Assembly: GCA_014239455.1 (NCBI GenBank)
Contig: JAAZYV010000019.1
Coordinates: forward strand, 45,320-109,319
Length of the DNA stretch: 64,000 nucleotides
DNA from: Paracoccaceae bacterium
GTDB lineage: Bacteria; Pseudomonadota; Alphaproteobacteria; Rhodobacterales; Rhodobacteraceae
Direction: 5' to 3'
Position 1 is the first letter of the stretch. Each line of letters opens with the position of its first letter. The notes under the pieces were generated by a model. That model was not told the origin of the DNA. It was given only the letters and a program-made list of their open reading frames with translations, and searched no databases. The position numbers were made by a program, and so were the translations under genes. Of the stretch, positions 28,311 through 37,010 are shown piece by piece.

Positions 28311-28712
28311 TTGCAACTCTTTAGACTAATATATTGTTCTCAGCCGTTTGGTTATGACCAACCCATGCTAAATGGTATCTTAGCTGATGCAAAAACTTAT
28401 AACCCCTGAAATGATATAACTGGCGCTCTAATATGTCGCGAGGACATATTCTTGCAACTTTTAGAAGGCCCTAAGAAAAGTATATTACTCACCTATAGTA
28501 AAATATTAAATGATGATAGACACTTAAATATAAAACTTCTAGTAGAAGAATTTTGTGAAAACCGTATTTTTCCCAAATGGTATATGAAAGACGATCCTAC
28601 TAGAAGTTGGTTCTGGAACAAAGAACAAATATATTCCAGTATATTACAAACCATCTCCACGAGCGAAGTTATAGAAGTATTTGAGAAAGTAGCTCTTAGT
28701 TTGTCAGAATGA
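28311..28712 (+). pseudogene. BLUF blue-light photoreceptor, interrupted by one in-frame UGA
   Basis: The frame from a TTG with GAGGA upstream reads LFRLIYCSQPFGYDQP... and, apart from one TGA at codon 33 (28407-28409), continues as an intact short BLUF protein of about 133 aa. Flavin-site residues are present: Tyr8 (LIYCS), Asn31 (TYNP) and Gln49 (FLQLLEG), with DITGALI between. The stop falls in NP-stop-NDITGAL, a variable position in the family, and could be a C-to-T change of CGA. Either the gene is freshly dead or the base is a sequencing error. Other genes in the window end in TGA, so recoding is unlikely. Confidence 0.8.
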
Positions 28713-28919
28713 CTTGATTTTGGGAAATTGCATTTGATAAATCAAGGATTGTTTTCGTCAGTTCTAATTCTTTAAACTTTTAAATTGATGAATTAAGTAA
28801 AAGGTAATTTCATTATTTTGTTTGTTTACCTTAGATTCTATACTTATAGTTAAGAACAAGAATGTATATCGGGAATCAAAACTAGTTTTTCAAGATAATT
28901 AAACGTCGGAGATTGGTTA

Positions 28920-29648
28920 ATGGACAAAAAAGACGATTTGAAGTCAAAAATTAAAAACAATAGAAAAGCCATATTTGAGTTAGATGGAAAAATAGAAGGC
29001 AATAGATCCAAAATTGAAGAACTTAGATCTTCTGCTGAGCGAGATAATGCGTCAATTGCAAGGAATTATACTGCTGCATTCTACGGGAATCATCAACTGA
29101 CAAATCGGAATTCAGAAGAAATATTTAAGAACAGAATAGCCATACTTAATAATATGGATGTAGAAGGAGCGGTTGAGGTTAACTTCCGGGAAACAATGAT
29201 TAATTTGGCAAATGTAGATTTTTTTACTCATAGAGCAGAAGTAAACCAAGAAGTAATTGATATAAATCAGAAGTTAACTGTCGTAAATCGGCTACTCGTA
29301 GAAATTAACCAAGCAATTATGGCGAGAAACGAGAAGTCTGTGAAGTTCAATCGAAGAAATCTTGACACGAATAAAAGATTCTTGAACGGCGAGTTTCACC
29401 CATCGAAGGCAACGGTTACTGCAAACTCCAAGCGTTCAAAAGAAAATGAGAAGCGCTGCGAAAAACTTTCTGAAGCTGCAGATAAGAACAAATCAAAAAT
29501 CCAAAACTTACGCCAACTAGGCCAAGTTAATGCAGCTAATGTATTAAAGAATTCAATTGAAATTTCTCAGCGAAGAAGTCAAATAACTGAAAATCAAGAA
29601 GAAGTACTAAAAGACCAAAAGGATATTGCAAGTACAGTATTTAATTAA
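28920..29648 (+). CDS. Coiled-coil protein with an asparagine ladder at heptad spacing
   Basis: 242 aa, no signal peptide, transmembrane segment or known domain. Nearly all of it looks helical and charged. Asn recurs every seven residues: 57, 64, 71, 78; then 88, 95, 109, 116, 123, 130, 137, 144, 151; then 169, 176, 190, 204, 211, 225; and an earlier phase at 14, 28, 49. Hydrophobic residues sit three or four positions before most of these, so Asn appears to take one core position of a long coiled coil, as in polar layers of trimeric stalks. A good ribosome-binding site (GGAG) precedes the ATG. Function unknown. It follows the broken BLUF gene by 207 bp. Confidence 0.8.
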   Translation: MDKKDDLKSKIKNNRKAIFELDGKIEGNRSKIEELRSSAERDNASIARNYTAAFYGNHQLTNRNSEEIFKNRIAILNNMDVEGAVEVNFRETMINLANVDFFTHRAEVNQEVIDINQKLTVVNRLLVEINQAIMARNEKSVKFNRRNLDTNKRFLNGEFHPSKATVTANSKRSKENEKRCEKLSEAADKNKSKIQNLRQLGQVNAANVLKNSIEISQRRSQITENQEEVLKDQKDIASTVFN

Positions 29649-29735
29649 ACCAACAAATTGTTAAGAATCAGATCTGGGAGCATTTGTCTTCATTGCTGAT
29701 TATAGACACTGCAATATCAGTATGAATTTTTTTTG

Positions 29736-29966
29736 TTACTCCTTTTCCTCGTAAAAAGGCTTAACTAAACTCCTTTCATGAATTCTTTCATTCTTTTTCC
29801 TGAAGGATCGTATGCCGCCTGCTTTTGCCAAATGATAAACGGTAGAACACCCCATGGCAGCACCTCCTAAAACCACGATTGATGCATGTTCTGGGTGTAT
29901 GCCAGAGCCTTGTTTCATTACAGTTGACATTTTTCTTTCCATGAAGTTGTAGTTACCATAAAACAA
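29736..29966 (-). pseudogene. N-terminal remnant of a FAD-dependent (sarcosine/dimethylglycine dehydrogenase-like) oxidoreductase
   Basis: A 76-codon frame whose middle reads ASIVVLGGAAMGCSTVYHLA, the dinucleotide-binding start of DAO-type FAD enzymes. Sequence resembling the family stops after AKAGG, and the remaining 25 codons look unrelated. Only the first 40 or so residues of a protein normally 400-800 aa long remain, so this is a dead fragment. It overlaps, on the opposite strand, the start of an ABC ATPase fragment, which indicates a rearrangement junction near 29940-29966. Confidence 0.6.
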
Positions 29967-30146
29967 TTAGCACAGGAGGGAATGGCTTGCATCCTAGTTA
30001 CTCACGAGATGGGAATTGCTAAAGAAATAGCAGATCACATCTATTTTACAGATAACGGCATTATAGTGGAACATGGCCCTCCAAAAACTTTCTTTTCTGA
30101 GTCAGAAGATCCCAGAACAAAAGAGTTTCTCAGTCAGATATTATAA
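29940..30146 (+). pseudogene. C-terminal remnant of an amino-acid-type ABC transporter ATPase
   Basis: An open stretch of 68 codons plus TAA reads VVVTIKQLAQEGMACILV, then THEMGIAKEIADHIYFTDNG, then IIVEHGPPKTFFSESEDP, ending KEFLSQIL. This matches the last quarter of GlnQ-like ATPases, including the H-loop histidine in THEMG. Walker A, signature and Walker B are missing and no start codon fits, so the gene is truncated. It abuts the FAD-enzyme remnant on the other strand. Confidence 0.65.
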
Positions 30147-30239
30147 TTTATTTACCATCGCATAACGTGTTACGGCTTTACTAAACAAAAAAATTTTGCA
30201 AAAGTTTATTGATGACAATTTCTTATAGGAGAAAAATAT

Positions 30240-31256
30240 ATGAAATTTTTTGAAATTTTAAAAATTAATTTAAGAATAAGCCTTTGTACTCTGTTACTAG
30301 CATGTTTTTCATTTTCACTAAATGCAGCAGAATACACTGGCAGGTTATCAATGCATTGGAATGACAAACATCATTGTACAAAGCACGCTCAGATGTTTGT
30401 GGATGAAGTTTTTAAAGAGTCTAATGGAAGATTAAAAATAGAAGTTTTTCATTCTGGACAACTTTTTGGCATTAGAGAAATTATGGGAGGTATTACATCC
30501 GGTGCTGTTGACTTGGGTGGTGTTGTTGGAGTTGTAGGTTTCCCAAAAATAAATAAAAATTTTAATGTGGCCACAATACCAGGCCTATTTGATTCTTTTG
30601 AGCAACAGAGAGAATTTTTCCAAGAATCTGACAAAGGTAATGAAATTTGGAATGACCTTTTAAAGAAAACTAATTCTACTTTAGTTATGTATAATCCAGT
30701 CGGTCCCGTGATGACATTTAGTGGAGCTAGGGAACTGACAGGCGTTGATGCAATGAAAGACTTAAAAGCCAGAAGACTCATTGGGGCAGAGGAACCAATG
30801 TGGAAGGCGTACGGAGCTAAAATTGTTGGATTGAAAACAAGCGAAGTTTATACTGCACTTCAAACCGGTATGATTGATACAATTAATACACCTCCCCAGA
30901 GTATAAAAGCTTATAGTTGGTGGGAATTCTTAAAATTTGGTCAGAAACCTTATCAATATTTTGCTGACGCATATATTATGGCTAATGGTGATTGGTTTAA
31001 TAAATTACCAAATGATCTTCAAAAAATTGTTTTGGACGCAGGGAAGAAATTCGGTGATGTTTCAACAAATAAGATTATCGGCGTTGGTGAAGAGGTCATC
31101 TCTGAGTTTGAAGCAAGAGGAGGAACAATGACTGTTCTAACAGGAGCTGAAAAAGACAAATTTGATAAGCTGATGTCTGAAAAAGTCCTTCCAGCAATGA
31201 TGGATAAATTTGATGCTGATGCTTTAAAAGCTGCTGAAGCTTTTGTTGAAAATTAA
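30240..31256 (+). CDS. TRAP transporter solute-binding protein (DctP family)
   Basis: 338 aa. The signal peptide (residues 1-29, ending LNAAEY) is followed by the DctP fold: RLSMHWNDKHHCTKHAQMFV, QLFGIREIMGGITSGAVDLG, the substrate-arginine region MKDLKARRLIGAEEPMWKAY and the later VYTALQTGMIDTINTPPQS. It captures an organic acid or similar solute in the periplasm for the membrane subunits encoded next. GGAGAAAA precedes the ATG. First gene of a complete dctPQM operon (gaps 39 bp and overlap). Confidence 0.92.
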   Translation: MKFFEILKINLRISLCTLLLACFSFSLNAAEYTGRLSMHWNDKHHCTKHAQMFVDEVFKESNGRLKIEVFHSGQLFGIREIMGGITSGAVDLGGVVGVVGFPKINKNFNVATIPGLFDSFEQQREFFQESDKGNEIWNDLLKKTNSTLVMYNPVGPVMTFSGARELTGVDAMKDLKARRLIGAEEPMWKAYGAKIVGLKTSEVYTALQTGMIDTINTPPQSIKAYSWWEFLKFGQKPYQYFADAYIMANGDWFNKLPNDLQKIVLDAGKKFGDVSTNKIIGVGEEVISEFEARGGTMTVLTGAEKDKFDKLMSEKVLPAMMDKFDADALKAAEAFVEN

Positions 31257-31295
31257 ATATAATACTAAAGTTTAATTATTCAGTATTATATTTAA

Positions 31296-31808
31296 ATGAA
31301 TAATTTTCTTTTGCCATTGCAATTTATAAATGGGATTTTGAGTAAAGTTACATTTTTTATTGCAATGGCCATAGTTTCAATAATGGTTCTAGCACTATCT
31401 GCCAGTGCTTTGACAAGATATATTTCAGGTCATGGTTTTGATTGGTTTATAGAACTTCCTCCTGCTTTGGTAAGCTGGCTAGTTTTTCCAATGTTAGGAC
31501 CTTTATTAAAGACTGGAAATCATATCGAGGTCGATTTTATTAGTACAATGATGACTCAACGGTCTATTAAATTTGTAAAACTTTTTGTATATTTTGTTAG
31601 TTTAATATCCTCCTTTATTTTTTTTAAAGCAGGGCTAGATGCGACGATTCTATTTTACAATCTTGGTCAAATGATGGAGTTAGAAATCGATTTACCCATT
31701 TGGTATATGTTTTTGTCTTTCCCGGTAGGTTTCGTTATATTGGGTTTATTTTCATTAGAACTGCTAATTACTACTTCTCAAGAGATTTACGAAGATAGCT
31801 CGACATAA
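31296..31808 (+). CDS. TRAP transporter small permease subunit (DctQ)
   Basis: 170 aa with four transmembrane helices. The DctQ pattern is visible: LSASALTRYISGHGFDWFIELP near residue 33 and LKTGNHIEVDFI near residue 70. It pairs with DctM in the inner membrane. Its stop codon overlaps the dctM start by one base (TAATG), indicating translational coupling. Confidence 0.9.
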   Translation: MNNFLLPLQFINGILSKVTFFIAMAIVSIMVLALSASALTRYISGHGFDWFIELPPALVSWLVFPMLGPLLKTGNHIEVDFISTMMTQRSIKFVKLFVYFVSLISSFIFFKAGLDATILFYNLGQMMELEIDLPIWYMFLSFPVGFVILGLFSLELLITTSQEIYEDSST

Positions 31809-33079
31809 TGTTTTCTTTTGCAGTGATATTATCATTCATTTTGTTATTTTTGTCAGTCCCGATATTCTTAGTTTTTGGATTAGGTAGTTCAGTTGCAGCC
31901 ATATGGGGATTAAATTTACCCTGGTCCACACTTATTCAAATGGCATTTGAATCAATGAATAAACATGTACTTATTGCAGTACCATTATTTATTTTTTCAG
32001 GAATGGTGATGCTTAGAGGCGGTGCTGCGAATAGATTAGTTAATTTTGCAACCTCGCTTGTAGGGCATTTGCCTGGCGGACTAGGTATTGCAATGGTTAT
32101 TGCGATGGGCTTTTTTGCTGCCTTTTGCGGTTCAATTTTAGCAGCAATTACGGCTATTGGAACAATAATGATGCCTAAAATGATAGACGCGGGTTACCCA
32201 AAGCCTTTCGTAATTGTGTTAGCAGCTTCTGCAGCATTACTTGAAGCATTAATCCCTCCCTCAAACGCAGCAATTTTATATAGTGCGTTAACTTACGTTC
32301 CGGTTTCACAGACTTTTGCAGCGGGTGTTATTCCAGGATTTATTTTACTGTTATTCATGATTGCGCTTGTTTTATTTAAATGTCGGCATGTAAGAAGATA
32401 TAAGCCAGCTACAAATTATGAGAAATTGATACTTGGGATGAAAGCTTTTCCTGCATTGCTAACTCCATTGATTATTTTAGGAGGAATATATGGAGGTTTT
32501 CTAACACCATCAGAGTCAGCTGCTGTGTCAGGAATTTGGGCAATTTTTATGGGATTTTTTATTTACAGAGAGCTTACAATAAGCTCATTAGTGCAAAGTA
32601 CAAGAGAAACAGCAATTACAACTTCTGTAATATTTTCTATCATTGCTATGGCAACATTCTTAAGTAAAGTGTTCACTTACACTCAATTTCCTCAATTTAT
32701 TATTTCATCAATTACGGATATGGGGGTTGGATTAAATTTCTTTTGGTTTGCCATGGCTTTGATTTGTTTGATTTTGGGGACTTTCATTGAAATAGTTCCT
32801 GTATTTTACCTTACCATACCAATTTTTTCTGCTATTATTTTATCATTTGATCAAAGTTTAATACATCTATACGTAGTGTTTGTTGCATTTGCTGGGATTG
32901 GGATGATTACACCACCAGTGTGCGTTGGAATTTATACATCCGCAAGTGTCATACGGGAAAATCCAGGCAGTGCATTTAAAGAGGTACCACTTTTTACAAT
33001 TGTAGGCATCTTTTACGGCATACTTATGATCTTATTCCCGGCACTATCAACTTGGTTACCATCAGTCTTAACACAATAA
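31808..33079 (+). CDS. TRAP transporter large permease subunit (DctM)
   Basis: 423 aa with about 11-12 transmembrane helices. It has the large-subunit features FIFSGMVMLRGGAANRLV, HLPGGLGIAMVIAMGFFAAF, LIPPSNAAILYSAL and GGFLTPSESAAVSGIWA, with GMITPPVCVGIYTSASV near the C-terminus. It performs Na+-coupled import together with DctP and DctQ. No catabolic gene is attached to the operon, so the substrate cannot be named. Confidence 0.92.
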   Translation: MFSFAVILSFILLFLSVPIFLVFGLGSSVAAIWGLNLPWSTLIQMAFESMNKHVLIAVPLFIFSGMVMLRGGAANRLVNFATSLVGHLPGGLGIAMVIAMGFFAAFCGSILAAITAIGTIMMPKMIDAGYPKPFVIVLAASAALLEALIPPSNAAILYSALTYVPVSQTFAAGVIPGFILLLFMIALVLFKCRHVRRYKPATNYEKLILGMKAFPALLTPLIILGGIYGGFLTPSESAAVSGIWAIFMGFFIYRELTISSLVQSTRETAITTSVIFSIIAMATFLSKVFTYTQFPQFIISSITDMGVGLNFFWFAMALICLILGTFIEIVPVFYLTIPIFSAIILSFDQSLIHLYVVFVAFAGIGMITPPVCVGIYTSASVIRENPGSAFKEVPLFTIVGIFYGILMILFPALSTWLPSVLTQ

Positions 33080-33105
33080 GAGTAAATACCTGTATGTTAA
33101 ATAGC

Positions 33106-33963
33106 CTACGAGTGAGCCCAGTCCCAATAAAGATTTCTGACTTTCTTAGTAATTGATCCTATTTGATAGTGAGTTGAGTCAAAACTTTTTACAGGCGTTA
33201 CTTTCATCATATTACCAGACATGAAAACCTCATCTGCATCATGCACATCTTGAAAAGAGAGTACGCATTCATGGACCGTGTGCCCATCAGCTAGCAAATT
33301 TGATATATGTCGATTTCTGGTTATACCTGCCAAAAATGTTCCGTTAGGAATAGGTGTGAAAATTTCACCATCCTTTACTATGAAAATATTTGATGTAGCA
33401 GTCTCGGCAACATTCCCCATCACATCAGCAACGAGAGCATTAGAGAAACCCTTGACACGTGCTTCTGCAAGCATTCTGGCATTATTAGGATAAAGACAGC
33501 CAGCTTTTGCATTAACTACATTGTCCTCTAAAACTGGCCTCCTAAAACTAGTCGTTGTCAGTGTGGCCGCGGTATTAGGATCAGCCATTGGCAAATCTTC
33601 TAAGCACACAGCAAATCCTGTTATCCCTTTTTTTGGTACTATTGCAAGATCTCCTCCATCAATAGCCCAATACATCGGCCGAATATATACAGCTTCTTTT
33701 GAATTAGATTTCTTTAGGCCATCTAATATTATATCAACCATTTCATTTGGAGACACAGTAGGAGTTATCATCATAGCTTCCGCGGAGTGGTTTACTCGTT
33801 CGCAATGTGCTTTCAGATCAGGCGTAACTCCATCTAAAAATCTAGCGCCATCAAAGACACTAGTTCCTAGCCAAGAACCATGATCAGCAGCCCTCATTAT
33901 AAATTTGTCCTCGGAATGCCAAGAACCGTTGAAAAAAGTACGTATATTTGAGCCTGTGGCCAT
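33106..33963 (-). CDS. Class IV PLP-dependent aminotransferase (branched-chain type)
   Basis: About 285 aa, fold-type IV. It contains GTSVFDGARFLDG, YIRPMYWAIDGGDLAIVP and, near residue 165, the PLP-lysine region VVNAKAGCLYPNNARMLAEA. NVAETATSNIFIVKDGEIFTP is the cofactor-phosphate loop. It resembles branched-chain aminotransferase (IlvE), but D-amino-acid and (R)-amine transaminases share this fold, so the substrate is unsettled. The ATG at 33963 replaces a TTG six codons earlier because AAAGGA lies at the right distance. Confidence 0.85.
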   Translation of the reverse strand: MATGSNIRTFFNGSWHSEDKFIMRAADHGSWLGTSVFDGARFLDGVTPDLKAHCERVNHSAEAMMITPTVSPNEMVDIILDGLKKSNSKEAVYIRPMYWAIDGGDLAIVPKKGITGFAVCLEDLPMADPNTAATLTTTSFRRPVLEDNVVNAKAGCLYPNNARMLAEARVKGFSNALVADVMGNVAETATSNIFIVKDGEIFTPIPNGTFLAGITRNRHISNLLADGHTVHECVLSFQDVHDADEVFMSGNMMKVTPVKSFDSTHYQIGSITKKVRNLYWDWAHS

Positions 33964-34120
33964 TAACCTAGTTCCTTTCAAATATAAATTCTACTTACTA
34001 AACTTAGCTTTAGCGAAAGATGAGGGCCTCACTCCACATTTGAAATGAGATCCTCGTACTAGCAGGTCACCCAAAACATATTCTACTTGGTCTTAATCAT
34101 CTAATCTAAAATGACAAGCC

Positions 34121-34534
34121 TTAGCCATAAATTTTGTCGGAAAGGCCATAGATTAATAATCCATTAATCAACGTGAAAATTGCAGGAACCAAGTAAGCTT
34201 CAGCAGTATAATTAACTCCCTCTAGTTGAGAAGCTTCAGATGAATTTACAGTCAAATAGCCTAGGACAGTAAAAATTACACTTTGTAAAAATAAGATCAC
34301 AAAGTAGATCCAAGTGCCCTCTACCCCCCTGAAGAGAAGATAAAATCCTACTAAAAATGTGGCTAAAACGAATGATCCAGCAAGTCTTGCAGACAATAAA
34401 GCTGACTGGTGGATGTGGTATTTTTCCAGAAAATTTTCTGTATTCAAAACCGATTGATATGCGTAATACGCTCCTCCAGCGAGATTTAGCAAGTAGATTA
34501 AAAAGAAAAACAAATTATTAAATGATTCAATCAT
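34121..34534 (-). CDS. Small four-helix membrane protein, function unknown
   Basis: 137 aa with four hydrophobic segments (about residues 7-26, 45-65, 74-95 and 110-130) and short loops. No known catalytic motif is present. It is transcribed just downstream of the GFA-family gene (42-bp gap, same strand), so the two may form a small operon. The layout is like DoxX-type or other small integral proteins, but no signature supports that. Confidence 0.65.
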   Translation of the reverse strand: MIESFNNLFFFLIYLLNLAGGAYYAYQSVLNTENFLEKYHIHQSALLSARLAGSFVLATFLVGFYLLFRGVEGTWIYFVILFLQSVIFTVLGYLTVNSSEASQLEGVNYTAEAYLVPAIFTLINGLLIYGLSDKIYG

Positions 34535-34576
34535 AATTGCACTTTTTATTAAATAAATTCAAATACTTAAATGACT

Positions 34577-35005
34577 TTACTCATCCAATAGATCGCCCGA
34601 TCCACCCATTTCCTTCGGGAAATCTTTGAATTTTGGAAGTCCATCTTTCATTGGAAGAACCGAACTCTCATAATTAACATGCATGGCAGGCTTATATTCA
34701 AAATCTTCAAGAATTGATGCATAAACGTCAATTGCTTGATACGTGGTAGAATGATCAGTAAGAACATGTCCTCCACAATTTGTGCACCAGGTTCTGTCAT
34801 GTCCTTCCACATGAGCATAACTTGCTGTATTATCCTGACCCGCAGTAATTTTTACCTTATCTGGAGTCCATAACGAGGCCCCCGTGATGGGACTGGCAGA
34901 CCACGCCCGACATAATTTACAGTGACAAACTGCCATAACCGTGGGTTCTCCTTCGACTTCGACCTTGACAGTTCCACACATGCAACTTCCCTTGTAAACT
35001 TTCAT
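34577..35005 (-). CDS. GFA-family (Mss4-like) zinc-binding protein
   Basis: 142 aa with the full zinc-cysteine set: GSCMCGTVKVEVEG at the start, VCHCKLCRAWSASP, and RTWCTNCGGHVLTDH. Same family as the protein at 7482-7895 but only distantly similar. The reaction is unproven for most members; glutathione-adduct chemistry is the family's assumed role. GAGGT upstream supports the ATG. Confidence 0.88.
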   Translation of the reverse strand: MKVYKGSCMCGTVKVEVEGEPTVMAVCHCKLCRAWSASPITGASLWTPDKVKITAGQDNTASYAHVEGHDRTWCTNCGGHVLTDHSTTYQAIDVYASILEDFEYKPAMHVNYESSVLPMKDGLPKFKDFPKEMGGSGDLLDE

Positions 35006-35102
35006 CTCTGAGTAACCTCCTCTGTCAGTCTTAAAAAAGATATTTTAACTATTATATCTTTTAAGCACAAGCCCTCTATCTTTCCTTAACTGGAAAAAAA
35101 CA

Positions 35103-35729
35103 ATGAAATTGTTAAATAAGAACATGGTATTAGGATATTTATTTTTTGCTATATTGATAATTCTGACTTTTATAATAGCTTTCTGGTTACTTGTACCCAA
35201 TTTTTTAGAGAAACCAAAATTCTCAGTGATAATTTCAAATGGACCTATTCAAGTTAGAAATTATGACGCAATGATTTCAGCTCAAATTTCCACCAAAGGA
35301 GAAAGATATGATGGCCTTAGGGCAGGTTTTATTCCTTTAACCAGATATATCGGTGCAAAAGACCGTGATGGTACTAAGATCTCCGTGACGGCATCTGTAA
35401 TGCAACAAATGGATGTTCAGAGAAAATCTTGGGCAATTTCTTTCTTTATGCCCTCTAAATACACTTTGAACCAATTACCTGCGGTTAAAAATAATAATAT
35501 TAACTTAAGCATAATACCACCTAAACAAATGGCTGTCATTTCCTTTAATGGAGTTGCAAATAAAGATCTTTTGGGCAAAAAGCTTTTTAAACTCAAGGAA
35601 TGGATTGAAAATCCTGCATTTGTGATTTCAGGAAATCCAGAACCTATCTATGCTTATTATAATGATCCATCAACTCCTGGCATTTTTAGAAAAAATGAGA
35701 TTGCGCTACTAGTTAGCCAAAAAAATTAA
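35103..35729 (+). CDS. SOUL-family heme-binding protein, membrane anchored
   Basis: 208 aa: one N-terminal membrane segment (residues 10-34), then a SOUL/HBP domain starting KPKFSVIISNGPIQVRNYDA with FIPLTRYIGAKDRDGTKISV and AISFFMPSKYTLNQLP. SOUL proteins bind heme or related tetrapyrroles. The anchor suggests the domain faces the periplasm. A terminator-like hairpin follows directly. Confidence 0.85.
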   Translation: MKLLNKNMVLGYLFFAILIILTFIIAFWLLVPNFLEKPKFSVIISNGPIQVRNYDAMISAQISTKGERYDGLRAGFIPLTRYIGAKDRDGTKISVTASVMQQMDVQRKSWAISFFMPSKYTLNQLPAVKNNNINLSIIPPKQMAVISFNGVANKDLLGKKLFKLKEWIENPAFVISGNPEPIYAYYNDPSTPGIFRKNEIALLVSQKN

Positions 35730-35730
35730 G

Positions 35731-35753
35731 AAATTGATAGACTCAATTTTTTT
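35731..35753 (+). terminator. Intrinsic terminator after the SOUL gene
   Basis: AAATTGA (35731-35737) pairs with TCAATTT (35743-35749) around a five-base loop and runs into T residues. It starts right after the SOUL stop codon. The stem is AT-rich and short. Confidence 0.55.
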
Positions 35754-35929
35754 GAATCTTTGTTCCAAAATTAGATTTGCTTGAGTTTTTATATAACTCA
35801 TTTAATAATAGCGGTGAGGTTAGGCTAAAAGGCAACTCATATTTAATAGATTTCGAGCAGTCAGTATAGAATATAGGATTACTCGTGAATACAAGTATCC
35901 TGTCCGTTTTTAAATTTAGGAGATAAGTA

Positions 35930-36949
35930 ATGAAAATCACAATATCCATAATAACTTCAATATTCCTACTCTTAGGCCATAGTGCTATGGCGGGTAGCAG
36001 TAGTACCAAAGTAGCACTTGTCCCAGGTGGACCACACCCATATTTTGCTGCATGGGAGCAAGCAGGTAAGGATGCTGTAAAAGATTTTGGCCTTGGTAAA
36101 GCCGACTACAAAGTTCCAGCTGAATGGGACTTAAGCCAACAGAATGAACTTATAGAAAGCCTTGTGGGTAAGGGATATAATGCCGTATTGGTATTCCCAG
36201 GTGATGCTGTAGGCACAAACAAGATTCTGGGAGAACTTGACGATGCTGGAATCCCAACCGCAGCCTTAGCAGGGTGCGTAGAGCAACCCACCAAAGCTAA
36301 ATTCTGCTTTGGAACAGATACAGGCCATTCCGCCTATCTAGGAACCAGACAATTAATTAAAGCTCTAAATGGTAAAGGAAAGATTGCCCATTTTACCGGC
36401 TTCTTAGTGGACCCCAATACAACATTACGTATAAAGGCTGTAGAAAAAGCTGTCGCAGAAGCTGGTGGAGGCGTGGAAATAATCCAAGTGATTGCAGATA
36501 TCGACGCTTATGAACCAGCTGACGAAAAAATTAATGCCTTTATGGCTGCCCAGGGTGGTGAAGTAGATGGAATAGTCACAACAGCTTGGGTACCTGCAGT
36601 GGTGGCAGCTCAAGCCCTAACCAATATGGGAGACAAGCGAATAAAAATGGTAGGAATTGACCATGATGAAGTAGTCCTAAAAGCTATTAAAGATGGTTAT
36701 GTTCATGGAACCATGCTTCAAAATCCGTATGGCCAAGGCTATATTGGGTCTTATGTTATGGATAAGGTAAGAGGTGGTTGTTCCTTTAAAGCAAATGCTC
36801 CTTGGAAATCAACTGCTCAAACAAATCAATTCATAGACTCAGGCACAGTATTTGTGGACATAAATGATGTCGATACCTATGTACAAGCCATGCGTGGTAT
36901 CTCTCTTGAGATCTTGGAAACTTTTGAAAGCACCTACCTAAACTGCTAA
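35930..36949 (+). CDS. Sugar ABC transporter periplasmic binding protein (RbsB-like)
   Basis: 339 aa. The signal peptide is residues 1-21 (ending SAMA), and the mature domain is of the ribose-binding type I fold: KVALVPGGPHPYFAAWEQAG, GYNAVLVFPGDAVGTNK, then VDGIVTTAWVPAVVAAQAL and KMVGIDHDEVVLKAIKDG. Cysteines at about 121, 128, 283 and the terminal residue may form disulfides. AGGAG precedes the ATG. It heads an operon with two permease genes and L-fuconate dehydratase, so a 6-deoxy-sugar such as L-fucose is the likely ligand. Confidence 0.9.
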   Translation: MKITISIITSIFLLLGHSAMAGSSSTKVALVPGGPHPYFAAWEQAGKDAVKDFGLGKADYKVPAEWDLSQQNELIESLVGKGYNAVLVFPGDAVGTNKILGELDDAGIPTAALAGCVEQPTKAKFCFGTDTGHSAYLGTRQLIKALNGKGKIAHFTGFLVDPNTTLRIKAVEKAVAEAGGGVEIIQVIADIDAYEPADEKINAFMAAQGGEVDGIVTTAWVPAVVAAQALTNMGDKRIKMVGIDHDEVVLKAIKDGYVHGTMLQNPYGQGYIGSYVMDKVRGGCSFKANAPWKSTAQTNQFIDSGTVFVDINDVDTYVQAMRGISLEILETFESTYLNC

Positions 36950-36969
36950 AACAATTTTCCAATGAAGCT

Positions 36970-37005
36970 GCTGGGGGGGGGATACTCCCCCCCAGCTTTT
37001 ATTTT
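36970..37005 (+). terminator. GC-rich hairpin between binding protein and permease genes
   Basis: GCTGGGGGGG (36970-36979) pairs perfectly with CCCCCCCAGC (36987-36996) around a 7-base loop and is followed by TTTTATTTT. A G9/C7 stem is striking in this AT-rich DNA. Such structures between binding-protein and permease genes usually stop most transcripts, or protect the upstream message, so the binding protein is made in excess. Confidence 0.75.
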
Positions 37006-37010
37006 ACATA

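Noticed and set aside
28407..28409. UGA in the BLUF gene as selenocysteine or tryptophan (recoding)
   Set aside because: Other genes in the window end in TGA, so the codon is a normal stop here, and no SECIS-like context or functional need for Sec at this variable BLUF position is apparent.
28713..28746. CTTGATTT...AAATCAAG stem after the BLUF gene as terminator
   Set aside because: The loop is 18 bases and no T tract follows, so intrinsic termination is not convincing.
35743..36009. Minus-strand 88-codon frame across the terminator and the start of the sugar-binding protein gene
   Set aside because: It overlaps the signal-peptide coding region and promoter area of a convincing gene and shows no protein-like features.
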